A stretch of DNA of 64,000 bases, from the NCBI GenBank assembly GCA_029264955.1, contig JARHYC010000020.1, forward strand, positions 124,001 to 188,000. Direction: 5' to 3'. Below, in pieces: positions 19,647 through 28,060 of this stretch; the stretch's first letter is position 1; each line of letters opens with the position of its first letter. The notes below the pieces were generated by a model. The model worked only from the letters and a program-made list of their open reading frames with translations. It was not told where the DNA came from and made no database searches. This DNA comes from Faecalibacterium sp. (GTDB taxonomy: Bacteria > Bacillota > Clostridia > Oscillospirales > Ruminococcaceae). Both the position numbers and the translations under genes were made by a program.

Positions 19647-20558
19647 TTATTCCGCATCTTCCTCGGATTCAAAACCAGGGTGGGGAATCGGCTTCGGGTT
19701 CATGCCGGAAAAATCATCATACGGGTCCGGTGCTTTAGGGGTACGCTTACCGCCGGAAATATACTGACACTGGCTTGCTTTATAGGTTTTCGGCGCTAGG
19801 CTGTCGGTTCCGGTACGGACACGCAGCGTAGCGGAAACCGGGCTGACCTCTACAACGGTACCCACGCCGTCCGGGGTGCGAACGGTAGATCCAACCATGG
19901 GCAGAACACCATTCAGATACTCATAGGTTTTCTGCTCGTAAGCCAGGCAGCACATCAGACGACCGCAGCAGCCGCTGATTTTGCTGGGGTTCAAAGACAG
20001 GTTCTGCTCCTTTGCCATCTTGATGGACACCGGCTGGAAATCCTTCAAGAAGCGGCTGCAGCAGAACGGCTGGCCGCAGATGCCCAGACCGCCCAGCATT
20101 TTACTTTCGTCACGCACGCCAATCTGGCGCAGCTCAATACGGGTATGGAATACACCCGCCAAATCCTTGACCAGCTCACGGAAATCCACACGTCCGTCTG
20201 CCGTAAAGTAGAACAGAATCTTGGATCGATCCAGATTATATTCCACTTCCACCAACTTCATGTCCAGACCGTGCTTTTCAATGCGCTCCTGGCACAGCTG
20301 GAATGCTTTTTCCTCATCGGCACGATTCTGCTTCATGCGGCGCACATCCACTGCGTCCGCCATACGCACAACCGGTTTCAAATCACGGTTGCAGTTGCTG
20401 TCTGCCACTTCATGGATGCCCTGCACAACCTCACCGCACTCCGTGCCGCGGGCAGTGGTGACGATAACATACTCACCGGTCTTGATATCCATGTCACAAG
20501 GGTCAAAATAGTAACTCTTGCCATTGGGTTTGAATCGAACAGATACGATTTTTTTCAT
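19647..20558 (-). CDS. ricT: PSP1-domain protein, RicT/YaaT
   Basis: MLGGLGICGQPFCCSRFL … KISGCCGRLMCCLAYEQKTYE motifs. Confidence 0.92.
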   Translation of the reverse strand: MKKIVSVRFKPNGKSYYFDPCDMDIKTGEYVIVTTARGTECGEVVQGIHEVADSNCNRDLKPVVRMADAVDVRRMKQNRADEEKAFQLCQERIEKHGLDMKLVEVEYNLDRSKILFYFTADGRVDFRELVKDLAGVFHTRIELRQIGVRDESKMLGGLGICGQPFCCSRFLKDFQPVSIKMAKEQNLSLNPSKISGCCGRLMCCLAYEQKTYEYLNGVLPMVGSTVRTPDGVGTVVEVSPVSATLRVRTGTDSLAPKTYKASQCQYISGGKRTPKAPDPYDDFSGMNPKPIPHPGFESEEDAE

Positions 20559-20655
20559 ATGCTTTTTCGCTTTGCCGCTGCCGTGGGCGGCGTTTTTTCA
20601 CAGCCTGTGCCTCGGCAGATATCAGCACAGGGTCAAAAAAGGAAAGAATATCCCA

Positions 20656-21660
20656 TTACAGGGAGGCAAACTCTGCTGCCGCTACGCTCAACACCAATTT
20701 GGCGTTGCCATTGGCGTGCAGTCGCTGGCGCACTGTATCTACTGTTCGGATGGCCGCAACTGCTTTTTCTCCGTGCAAGGGGCACAGCATTGGCTGACGC
20801 AATGTGGCGGCAGCCAACGCTGCAAGATCCTCCAGCACTTCGTCGGTACCAGCGCGGTCTTTTTCCAGACCAGCAAGAACAGTTGCCAGCAGGTAGCCGT
20901 CTCCGTCCGCAGCAGCTTGGGCCAGCGTGCGCGCAGTTTCCAAGCGGGCGCGTCGGCTTTTATTCTGCGCTACGGCCAGCACCGTGCCGATGCGACCATC
21001 AAACACGGCACTGAGCAACTCTGCTTCGTCCTGCGCCACACCTTGCTTGGTGCAATAGACGGAACATTCAGCCGGGGAGACCGGCGCCAGCGTAAAATCA
21101 TAACAGCGGCTGCGAATGGTGGGGAGCACCCCCGCCAAACTGGACGCTGTCAGCAAAAAGGTTACATTTTCCGGCGGCTCTTCCAACACTTTCAAAAGAG
21201 CGTTTGCACTGGCTTCGTTCATGTGTTCCACATGATACAGCAAAATCACACGCCCCTGGGTGGATAAGCCGGAGTTGAAACACTCGCTGCGGGCTGCCAT
21301 GACCTGACCGACCAGATAATCGCCGTTTTTTGCACCACCGCGCACAGCGATGGCTTCCCGCACGATACCGGTTTCGATGTGTCCGCTGGAACGGTCACCG
21401 GATTTTGCCACCGCGTAGCAGCAATCGCCCTGCACCATATGTTCCGCAGCCGAACCGCCTTGTGGGTACAGCAAATCTGCAGCAATACACCGAGCCGCAA
21501 ATCCTGCACCTAAGCCGGATTCGCCCACCAACAGCAGACTGTGACCCATCCGACCGCTTTGCATCATGTGCATAACAGACTGTTTCAGTGGGGCATTTCC
21601 CACCAGACGTTCTTCCAGCATCATAGCCCACACCTCGCCGACCCTTTGTAAGTATTTCAC
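20656..21660 (-). CDS. holB: DNA polymerase III subunit delta'
   Basis: AAA+ clamp-loader-like: HSLLLVGESGLGAGFAARCIA, VILLYHVEHMNEASANALLKVLEEPPENVTFLL; next to ricT. Confidence 0.88.
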   Translation of the reverse strand: MKYLQRVGEVWAMMLEERLVGNAPLKQSVMHMMQSGRMGHSLLLVGESGLGAGFAARCIAADLLYPQGGSAAEHMVQGDCCYAVAKSGDRSSGHIETGIVREAIAVRGGAKNGDYLVGQVMAARSECFNSGLSTQGRVILLYHVEHMNEASANALLKVLEEPPENVTFLLTASSLAGVLPTIRSRCYDFTLAPVSPAECSVYCTKQGVAQDEAELLSAVFDGRIGTVLAVAQNKSRRARLETARTLAQAAADGDGYLLATVLAGLEKDRAGTDEVLEDLAALAAATLRQPMLCPLHGEKAVAAIRTVDTVRQRLHANGNAKLVLSVAAAEFASL

Positions 21661-21855
21661 TGTTTTATTTTAGCACGAAACCCCAAACTTGCCAATGCAT
21701 TCCGCTTTTTTCCCGCAGAAAGTGACAAAATGTGGTTTTTTGACGCCAAAGCCCGCCCTTTATGTTCTATTGTTGCAAAATTTAGCAACTTGCGTTACTT
21801 TGCAAAGAAACAGGAACTTTAGGTTACTATTTCCTTTTTAAACGAATGGGATAAA

Positions 21856-21948
21856 CTATCCACTTTCTCCACAGAGTTTTCCACTCGAAAAGTGGAAAGA
21901 GAAAGTTAAATTCACCATCTTTCCACTTTATCCACAGAGTTTTCCACA
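21856..21948. promoter_or_regulatory. Cluster of ~7 DnaA-box-like 9-mers
   Basis: CTATCCACT, TTCTCCACA, TTTTCCACT, CTTTCCACT(-), CTTTCCACT, TTATCCACA (perfect consensus, 21928-21936), TTTTCCACA; 17-bp direct repeat TCCACAGAGTTTTCCAC at 21868 and 21931. Confidence 0.8.
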
Positions 21949-22314
21949 AAGATGGGTTTTTGCGCATTATACCTTTTGTAATCAAAATACATCAACTCCA
22001 GACGACAAAAGTGTAAACCAGGGAAATTCCATAGATTTTTTGCGCACAAAATCGTATTCCTGTCTTTTTGTGCACCCCCAAAAGAGATATCGCAGAGATA
22101 CAGCTTTCTGTTGTATTTTCAAGGTTTTTTGCGCTTCCAACACGCAAAAAACAACCATTCTTTTTCTTTCCTAGGGAGATTCGATTATCTGCTGCATGAA
22201 ACTGTACCGTAAGAAAATCTTTCCACTACTGAAAATAAAACAAGACCCAGCTTTTTACAGCCGGATCTTGTCGAACGAAAAGGAATTTTGTCAACTGAGA
22301 AACTTATTATTCAC

Positions 22315-22764
22315 TTATTCCAGGGCAGGAAGTTGTTCACTACCGATTTCCACAGTTTGTGTAGAACTGGTCGTTGCACTGCTGAATATAAGACCTCCAC
22401 TCAGTGCCAAAACAATCATCAGCACCCATCCCAGCAGGAAAGCCAGCAAAATACCTTTCAGCCATTTGCTCAGCGTATGGGCTCTTTGGTTTTTAATTGC
22501 GATCTCTTGGCTGATACGTGCCAGTTGATTCGCAATCTGATTTTCTATTGCTGTGTCTTGTGTCTGTTCTGCTTCTGCACCCAAGAGCGCGCTGACCGGA
22601 ACCTGCAAAACTTGTGCCATCTCCTGCAGACATTGCACATCCGGCACAGAAAGATTTTTCTCCCACTTAGAAACGGTCTGTCGCACAACGTGCAGTCGAA
22701 CAGCAAGTTCCTCCTGTGTCATCCCTTGTTTCTGGCGGGCATTGCGGATGTTTTCTCCTAGCAT
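22315..22764 (-). CDS. XRE-family helix-turn-helix regulator with C-terminal TM segment
   Basis: IRNARQKQGMTQEELAVRLHVVRQTVSKWEKNLSVPD HTH; hydrophobic C-terminal segment. Confidence 0.88.
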   Translation of the reverse strand: MLGENIRNARQKQGMTQEELAVRLHVVRQTVSKWEKNLSVPDVQCLQEMAQVLQVPVSALLGAEAEQTQDTAIENQIANQLARISQEIAIKNQRAHTLSKWLKGILLAFLLGWVLMIVLALSGGLIFSSATTSSTQTVEIGSEQLPALE

Positions 22765-23022
22765 AAATCGAATCTCCCCTTGTGTTTGATGGCATCATTG
22801 TATCGTATTGCACCCCGTTTCTCAAGCAACGTTGGTGCGCAACTGCGCAACGACCGTGCGCATTGCTGCAAAACACCGCCTTTTCTGGGATTTTTGCCAA
22901 AATTATGCCGGAAAGATTTACAGCCTCCTACCGGGGTTTTGCTTGCCGTTTCCTGCAATTGTAGCTATACTGAAAACAATAGAAAAGCCCTTATAAAAGG
23001 CAAATGAATGGAGGTTATTTTA

Positions 23023-23763
23023 ATGCTTTTGGAAGGTAAAGTTGCGATTGTTACTGGTGGTACCCGCGGCATTGGCATGGCTATTGTAAAGACATTTTTG
23101 GACAACGGCGCCAGCGTTGTACTGACCGGCAGCCGTCAGGCCACAGTCGACAAGGCTATGTCTGAACTGACCGCATACGGCGACCGTGTCATGGGTCTGT
23201 GCCCGGATTTGGGCGATGCTGCTCAGGTTGCTGATCTGGTAGACCAGGCCGTCAAGAAGTACGGCAAGTTGGACATCATGGTCAACAACGCCGGTATTTC
23301 TGCTCGCGACAGCCTGTATGACTACGCACCGGAAGATTTTGATAAAATCCTGGACGTGAACCTAAAGTCCGTGTTTAACGGCTGTCAGGCTGCCGCCCGC
23401 GTGATGAAGCCCCAGGGCGGCGGCGTTATCCTGAACACCAGCTCTATGGTTTCTCTGTATGGTCAGCCTTCCGGCTGTGGCTATCCTACCACTAAGTTTG
23501 CTGTAAATGGTCTGACTCGTTCTCTGGCTCGTGAGCTGGGCCGTGACCACATTCGTGTAAATGCAGTTGCTCCAGGCGTGACTCGCACCGACATGGTTGC
23601 TGCTCTGCCCAAGGATGTTGTCGAGCGCATTTCTGCCCCCATTCCGCTGGGGCGTGTTGGCGAGCCGGAGGAAGTGGCAAACGCGTTCCTGTTCCTGGCA
23701 AGCGATTTGGCCAGCTATGTAACCGGCGAAGTACTGAGCGTTGACGGCGCAGCCATGACCTGA
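23023..23763 (+). CDS. SDR-family oxidoreductase (FabG-like)
   Basis: VAIVTGGTRGIG, NNAGIS, YPTTKFAVNGLTRSLA, C-terminal YVTGEVLSVDGA. Confidence 0.93.
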   Translation: MLLEGKVAIVTGGTRGIGMAIVKTFLDNGASVVLTGSRQATVDKAMSELTAYGDRVMGLCPDLGDAAQVADLVDQAVKKYGKLDIMVNNAGISARDSLYDYAPEDFDKILDVNLKSVFNGCQAAARVMKPQGGGVILNTSSMVSLYGQPSGCGYPTTKFAVNGLTRSLARELGRDHIRVNAVAPGVTRTDMVAALPKDVVERISAPIPLGRVGEPEEVANAFLFLASDLASYVTGEVLSVDGAAMT

Positions 23764-23788
23764 TTTTACAGGACAAAGCATAATACAT

Positions 23789-23826
23789 AAAAAATCCCCC
23801 GACAGAAATTTCTGTCGGGGGATTTT
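23789..23826. terminator. Bidirectional terminator between SDR gene and YitT gene
   Basis: AAAATCCCCCGACAGAAATTTCTGTCGGGGGATTTT. Confidence 0.9.
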
Positions 23827-23829
23827 CTT

Positions 23830-24726
23830 TTACTTATTTGCGTCCTGGAAGCCTTCGCCCACCAAGTCATTTGCCTCACATACCATCATAACCACACCAG
23901 GGTCCACACTGTTTACGGCATGGCGTACATGGTATACCTCGCTGTTTGAGCAAGCACAGTACAGCATTTCACGCGCTTCGCCTGTGTAGCTGCCGCGTGC
24001 TTGCACAATCGTTGCTCCACGACCGACATTTTCCGAAATAGCATCGGCGCAAGCCTGACCATGGTTGGTAATGGCGATAACCAGCTTGCCACCGCCGGCA
24101 CCGTACATGATTTTATCCATCACAAGGCTGTACGTCATGCAGGCAATCAGGCCATACAAAACAGCGTCCAAAGAACCGAACACCGGCCAGCCCATCAGGA
24201 TAATGACCGCATCCATAGCAACAGTTACCTGACCAAAGGACAGATGGGGATTCTTCTTTTTGATGGCTGCCACAATAAAATCGCTGCCGCCTGTATTGGA
24301 GCCGCGCATATAAATCAGGCCCAGACCGATACCAGCAAACACACCGGTAAACAAGCTGGCAAGCAGCGGATCCCCGCCATAAATGGGGAAGCGCGCCAGC
24401 ACACCGTCCATGATAATCGTGACCCAAATCAAGGTGCGCAGGCTGCGCAGAATATAGCGCTTGCCCAGCAGTGGGCCGCAAATTAAAATAATGGGAACAT
24501 TGATCGAAAAGCTCAACAAACCCAGCGGCACCTGAGGCAGAAATTCGCGGATCAGAAGTGCCATGCCGGTCACACCACCGGGGGCAAAGCCCGCATTTTC
24601 AGCAAAGGTATAAAAACCAATTCCAAACATCAAAGCGCCCAAAATATCATACAGATTATCTATCAGAAAATCTTTCCAGTTATCCGCGTCCCATTTCCAT
24701 GGCATCTTCCATACACACCCTTTCAT
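23830..24726 (-). CDS. YitT-family (DUF161/DUF2179) membrane protein
   Basis: FAENAGFAPGGVTGMALLI, MRGSNTGGSDFIVAAIKKK motifs; C-terminal DUF2179-like domain. Confidence 0.9.
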   Translation of the reverse strand: MKGCVWKMPWKWDADNWKDFLIDNLYDILGALMFGIGFYTFAENAGFAPGGVTGMALLIREFLPQVPLGLLSFSINVPIILICGPLLGKRYILRSLRTLIWVTIIMDGVLARFPIYGGDPLLASLFTGVFAGIGLGLIYMRGSNTGGSDFIVAAIKKKNPHLSFGQVTVAMDAVIILMGWPVFGSLDAVLYGLIACMTYSLVMDKIMYGAGGGKLVIAITNHGQACADAISENVGRGATIVQARGSYTGEAREMLYCACSNSEVYHVRHAVNSVDPGVVMMVCEANDLVGEGFQDANK

Positions 24727-24774
24727 ACGCTATCTGGTGACGATGATTCTATCCTTGCTGCACAGACAACTGCG

Positions 24775-26403
24775 TTACGACAACATCCCGAACACTGTCA
24801 TTGCGATACGGAAGTACAGCAGCAAGCTGCAAGCATCCACAATAGTCGTAATGAAGGGAGAGGCCATCAGCGCAGGGTCCAGACCAATCTTCTTTGCCAG
24901 CAGCGGCAGTGCACCGCCTACCAGCTTTGCCAGCACAACCGCACAGAAAAGCGATAGGCTAACGGTGATTGCATAGCCGAACACATGTTCATACTGACCC
25001 GCATAGAAAACGCCGTACATCAGCAAAATGCGTGCGCCGTTGACGACACCCAAAATGGCACCAATGATGACAGCGATACGAAGTTCCTTATTCAGAACCT
25101 TCATAATATCGCTGGGGGTCACCTGATCCAGCGCCATACCACGAATCATTAGGGTACTGGTCTGGTTACCACAGTTACCGGCGGTATCCATCAGCATGGG
25201 CATGAAGGAAACCAGCAGCGGCATGGTAACAAACGCTGCTTCGTAATGGGTCGTGACCATACCGGTCACGGTAGCGGACAGCATCAAAATCAACAGCCAA
25301 GGCAAACGCTGTTTTGCCTGCTGCCAGACGGAAGTACCGAAGTAAGTTGCTTCTGCGTCTTCAGTCATAATAGCAGCCATCTTGTGCATATCCTCGGTGG
25401 ATTCCTGGGTCAAAACGTCCACTGCATCGTCGATGGTAACAATACCGACCATCATCCCTTCTGCATCCAGAACCGGCATCGCGGTCAGGTCGTAGCGCTG
25501 CATCTCACGAGCAACATCTTCCTGGTCATCGGTGACACGGACGCAAATCACATTGTCATCCATCAGCTCGGTAATAGGGGTGTCAAACTGGGACAGCAGC
25601 AAATCCTTTGCGGAAACAACACCCAGCAGGCGGTTCTTTTCCACAACATAGCTGGTGTATACCGTTTCGGCGTTCTCGCCCTGCTCACGAATGGCAGCAA
25701 TGGCTTCACGCACCGTCATATTTTCTTTCAGCCGGACATACTCCAGCGTCATGATCGAGCCTGCGCTGCTTTCCGGATAGCGCAGCAGCTTGTTCAGGCT
25801 GTCACGGGTTTCCTTGCTGGATTTTGCCAGCACGCGCTTTACAACAGCTGCGGGCATATCTTCCAGCAGGTCAGCCGCATCGTCCAGGCTCATTTCTTCC
25901 AATGCGCCTACCAGCTCAGTATCCGAGAAGGCTTCTACCAAATCGGTACGGGCTTTATCCGACATATAGGCAAAGGCTTCCGCTGCAACCTCTTTTTTCA
26001 GCAGACGGAAAATTACCAGACGGTTGTTTTCGTCCAGCTCTTCCAACAGCTCTGCCAAGTCAACGGGGTTTTCTTCCTCCGTTGCTTCCCGCAGATCCAG
26101 ATACTGCTTTTTCATCAACAGCTTCAGAATCTGAGACTTTGTCAGACGCTCACGATCATCGGGTTCTTCTTCGTGTTTTTCCTCCCACTCCGCCTGCTGG
26201 ATATCATCGCGGATATCCTCCAAGGTTTCCGCAATGTCTTCTTCCAGCGCTACCTTGATTTCAGGCGCCAGATCCTCAGGCAATTCTTCGGGCGGCAGCT
26301 GGGGTAAATCTGCCTCGTTGGTTTCGGTCGGGGTGGGGATGCGCTCGCGTGCCAGATCTTCAATCTGGTTAATGGTTTCTTTCTTCTGCTTTTCCATGGG
26401 CAA
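24775..26403 (-). CDS. mgtE: Magnesium transporter MgtE
   Basis: MgtE_N repeats, CBS domains (LLGVVSAKDLL…MVGIVTIDDAVDVL), TM domain with LMDTAGNCGNQTSTLMIRG. Confidence 0.95.
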   Translation of the reverse strand: MPMEKQKKETINQIEDLARERIPTPTETNEADLPQLPPEELPEDLAPEIKVALEEDIAETLEDIRDDIQQAEWEEKHEEEPDDRERLTKSQILKLLMKKQYLDLREATEEENPVDLAELLEELDENNRLVIFRLLKKEVAAEAFAYMSDKARTDLVEAFSDTELVGALEEMSLDDAADLLEDMPAAVVKRVLAKSSKETRDSLNKLLRYPESSAGSIMTLEYVRLKENMTVREAIAAIREQGENAETVYTSYVVEKNRLLGVVSAKDLLLSQFDTPITELMDDNVICVRVTDDQEDVAREMQRYDLTAMPVLDAEGMMVGIVTIDDAVDVLTQESTEDMHKMAAIMTEDAEATYFGTSVWQQAKQRLPWLLILMLSATVTGMVTTHYEAAFVTMPLLVSFMPMLMDTAGNCGNQTSTLMIRGMALDQVTPSDIMKVLNKELRIAVIIGAILGVVNGARILLMYGVFYAGQYEHVFGYAITVSLSLFCAVVLAKLVGGALPLLAKKIGLDPALMASPFITTIVDACSLLLYFRIAMTVFGMLS

Positions 26404-26514
26404 TTCCTCCTTTTACATATTGGGAGGTATCCGGCAGAAAACAAAAAGCGCACAGCCCATCACCGCTTTTCAGCCGCAATAAACCGTGCCCCATTTTGCC
26501 GCAAACTCGCAATC

Positions 26515-26607
26515 TTACACTGCGGCTCTCCGGTAAAATAAGGTGTACGCATTCTTGCTGTTTTTCCTGCCAGACACACTGGCTTGCGGACTATGATCAG
26601 GGTCCAT
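26515..26607 (-). CDS. Putative 30-aa leader peptide in mgtE 5'UTR (MDPDHSPQASVSGRKNSKNAYTLFYRRAAV)
   Basis: Complete small ORF with full-length Shine-Dalgarno AGGAGGTGA upstream of ATG; Asp-Pro/acidic N-terminus resembles MgtL (MEPDPTP...). Confidence 0.5.
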   Translation of the reverse strand: MDPDHSPQASVSGRKNSKNAYTLFYRRAAV

Positions 26608-26771
26608 AAAAATGCGTTCACCTCCTGCAATTACTTCATAAAAATCCAGTCCTTAGTTATTGTAACACCCGCTTTTTATTGGGTCAACCCCGCACGGAAC
26701 AGATTTTGTTTTCCACTGATTTTGATTTTTCCGTGGAAAACTTTCCGCTTCGATCGCCCGCAAACATAGCC

Positions 26772-27449
26772 TTAAATATTTGCCTGACTGCGAAGCCTAT
26801 CCATCTTTTGATCCAGTTCCATACAGTTCTGGGCGCACAAAAGCAACTCCTGCTGCATCTCTGCAGTAAACTCTGTTCCCTTTTTATAGCGCAGCTGGTG
26901 TTCCAAAGATGCCCAACAGTCCATCGCAATCGTTCGCAGCTGAATTTCCACCTTCATCATGCGTTTTTCCTTTTCCAAAAAAATAGGAATTTCCACAATC
27001 AGATGCAAGCTGCGGTATCCATTTGGTTTCGGATTTGCAATATAATCCTTCATCTCAATCAGGGAAATGTCATCCTGATTGAGCAGCGCTTCTGCTAAGG
27101 TATAAGCGTCCTTTACAAAGGAACATACCACTCGTATGCCGGCAATATCATTCAAGTTCTCTTCCATGGATTCCACGCTGACCGGCATCTTCTTACGCTC
27201 CAATTTTTCGATGATACTGGGCAGCGATTTTAGGCGGGACTTAATGCTGTTAATGGGATTGCGGTCATTCTGCAGAGAGGACTCCTCGTCCAGCACTTCA
27301 AACTTGGTCTGCACCTCCTTGATGGCACAGCGATAATAAGACATCAGCCGACGAAATTCCAGTGTACGGCTGCGGGTCCATTCCAGACGCTCGATTTCCG
27401 CTTCTGACAAAGTTTCATTTTTATCTTTTCCTCGAATAATCGTTTCCAT
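26772..27449 (-). CDS. Small alarmone synthetase (RelA/SpoT synthetase domain, RelQ/YjbM-like)
   Basis: IKSRLKSLPSIIEKLERK, DIAGIRVVCSF, YIANPKPNGYRSLHLIVEIP, EIQLRTIAMDCWASLEHQLRYKK motifs. Confidence 0.93.
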   Translation of the reverse strand: METIIRGKDKNETLSEAEIERLEWTRSRTLEFRRLMSYYRCAIKEVQTKFEVLDEESSLQNDRNPINSIKSRLKSLPSIIEKLERKKMPVSVESMEENLNDIAGIRVVCSFVKDAYTLAEALLNQDDISLIEMKDYIANPKPNGYRSLHLIVEIPIFLEKEKRMMKVEIQLRTIAMDCWASLEHQLRYKKGTEFTAEMQQELLLCAQNCMELDQKMDRLRSQANI

Positions 27450-27555
27450 GGCATCTCCTTATGTGAACAGCGCATCTACGCCGATTTTTTATCATTTTTT
27501 GCATTGTGTTGCGTACTTTAACGCGGTGTTGAACATCCAGAACTATTCAACAAAA

Positions 27556-27598
27556 AAAGACAGTCCTTTCTTTATTGTAACGGAAAGGACTGCCTTTT
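27556..27598. terminator. Terminator hairpin upstream of the alarmone synthetase gene
   Basis: GACAGTCCTTTC…GAAAGGACTGCC flanked by A7/T5. Confidence 0.8.
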
Positions 27599-27612
27599 TC
27601 AATTTATTTGCC

Positions 27613-27654
27613 AAAAAAACACCTCCCGATTGCCCGTTGCAGCAAAAGGGAGGC
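27613..27654 (-). terminator. Intrinsic terminator ending the structured region downstream of PFOR
   Basis: Minus strand GCCTCCC…GGGAGGTGTTTTTTT. Confidence 0.8.
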
Positions 27655-27655
27655 T

Positions 27656-28034
27656 AAAAACGATATTCGTTTTTTCCGTCGGCAAGATTTCCGTAAAAGC
27701 GGATCTTATGCAGACGTTGAAGCAAGGTATCCGCACACGGACCTTATGCTTCTGGTACGAGCTTGTCGTACTCTCAAGGGCCCTCACGGGCGCTTTTGGT
27801 ATTTTATGCGCTCAGCCTGCCGGGATGAACCAGAATCCTTCGTGCTGCTCTCTCCGCGCGATCAGAACAGAGCTGCGATTGGATTTCGTTTTATTACCGA
27901 GGTATCACGCGTAAAATCATAGTTTGACGGTTCGCTCCGCGCGATCAGAATCGAACTGTCATTTTATGCGGCAGGGGGATACAGCGTACCCAGCGAATCC
28001 GCGCGATCAGAACCAACTGGGTTTGCTGTATCAA
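27656..28034 (-). ncRNA. Candidate large structured RNA: at least seven consecutive hairpins, three with identical 15-nt loop (minus strand TTCTGATCGCGCGGA). Strand inferred from terminator and flanking gene orientation
   Basis: Loop copies at 27853-27867, 27936-27950, 27998-28012, each enclosed by unrelated complementary stems (e.g. GACGGTTCG/CGAACTGTC; GATACAGC..ACCCAG/CTGGGT..GCTGTATC). Confidence 0.6.
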
Positions 28035-28060
28035 CTGCACACCTTTTGTCCTAAGACAAA

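Noticed and set aside
26404-26640. M-box (ykoK) Mg2+ riboswitch upstream of mgtE
   Set aside because: Looked for conserved M-box segments but could not recognise them; needs a covariance-model scan to exclude formally.
27599-27922. ORFs of 60-104 aa in the nifJ downstream region
   Set aside because: No RBS or motifs; the region is dominated by hairpins with an invariant loop, so RNA structure is the better explanation.
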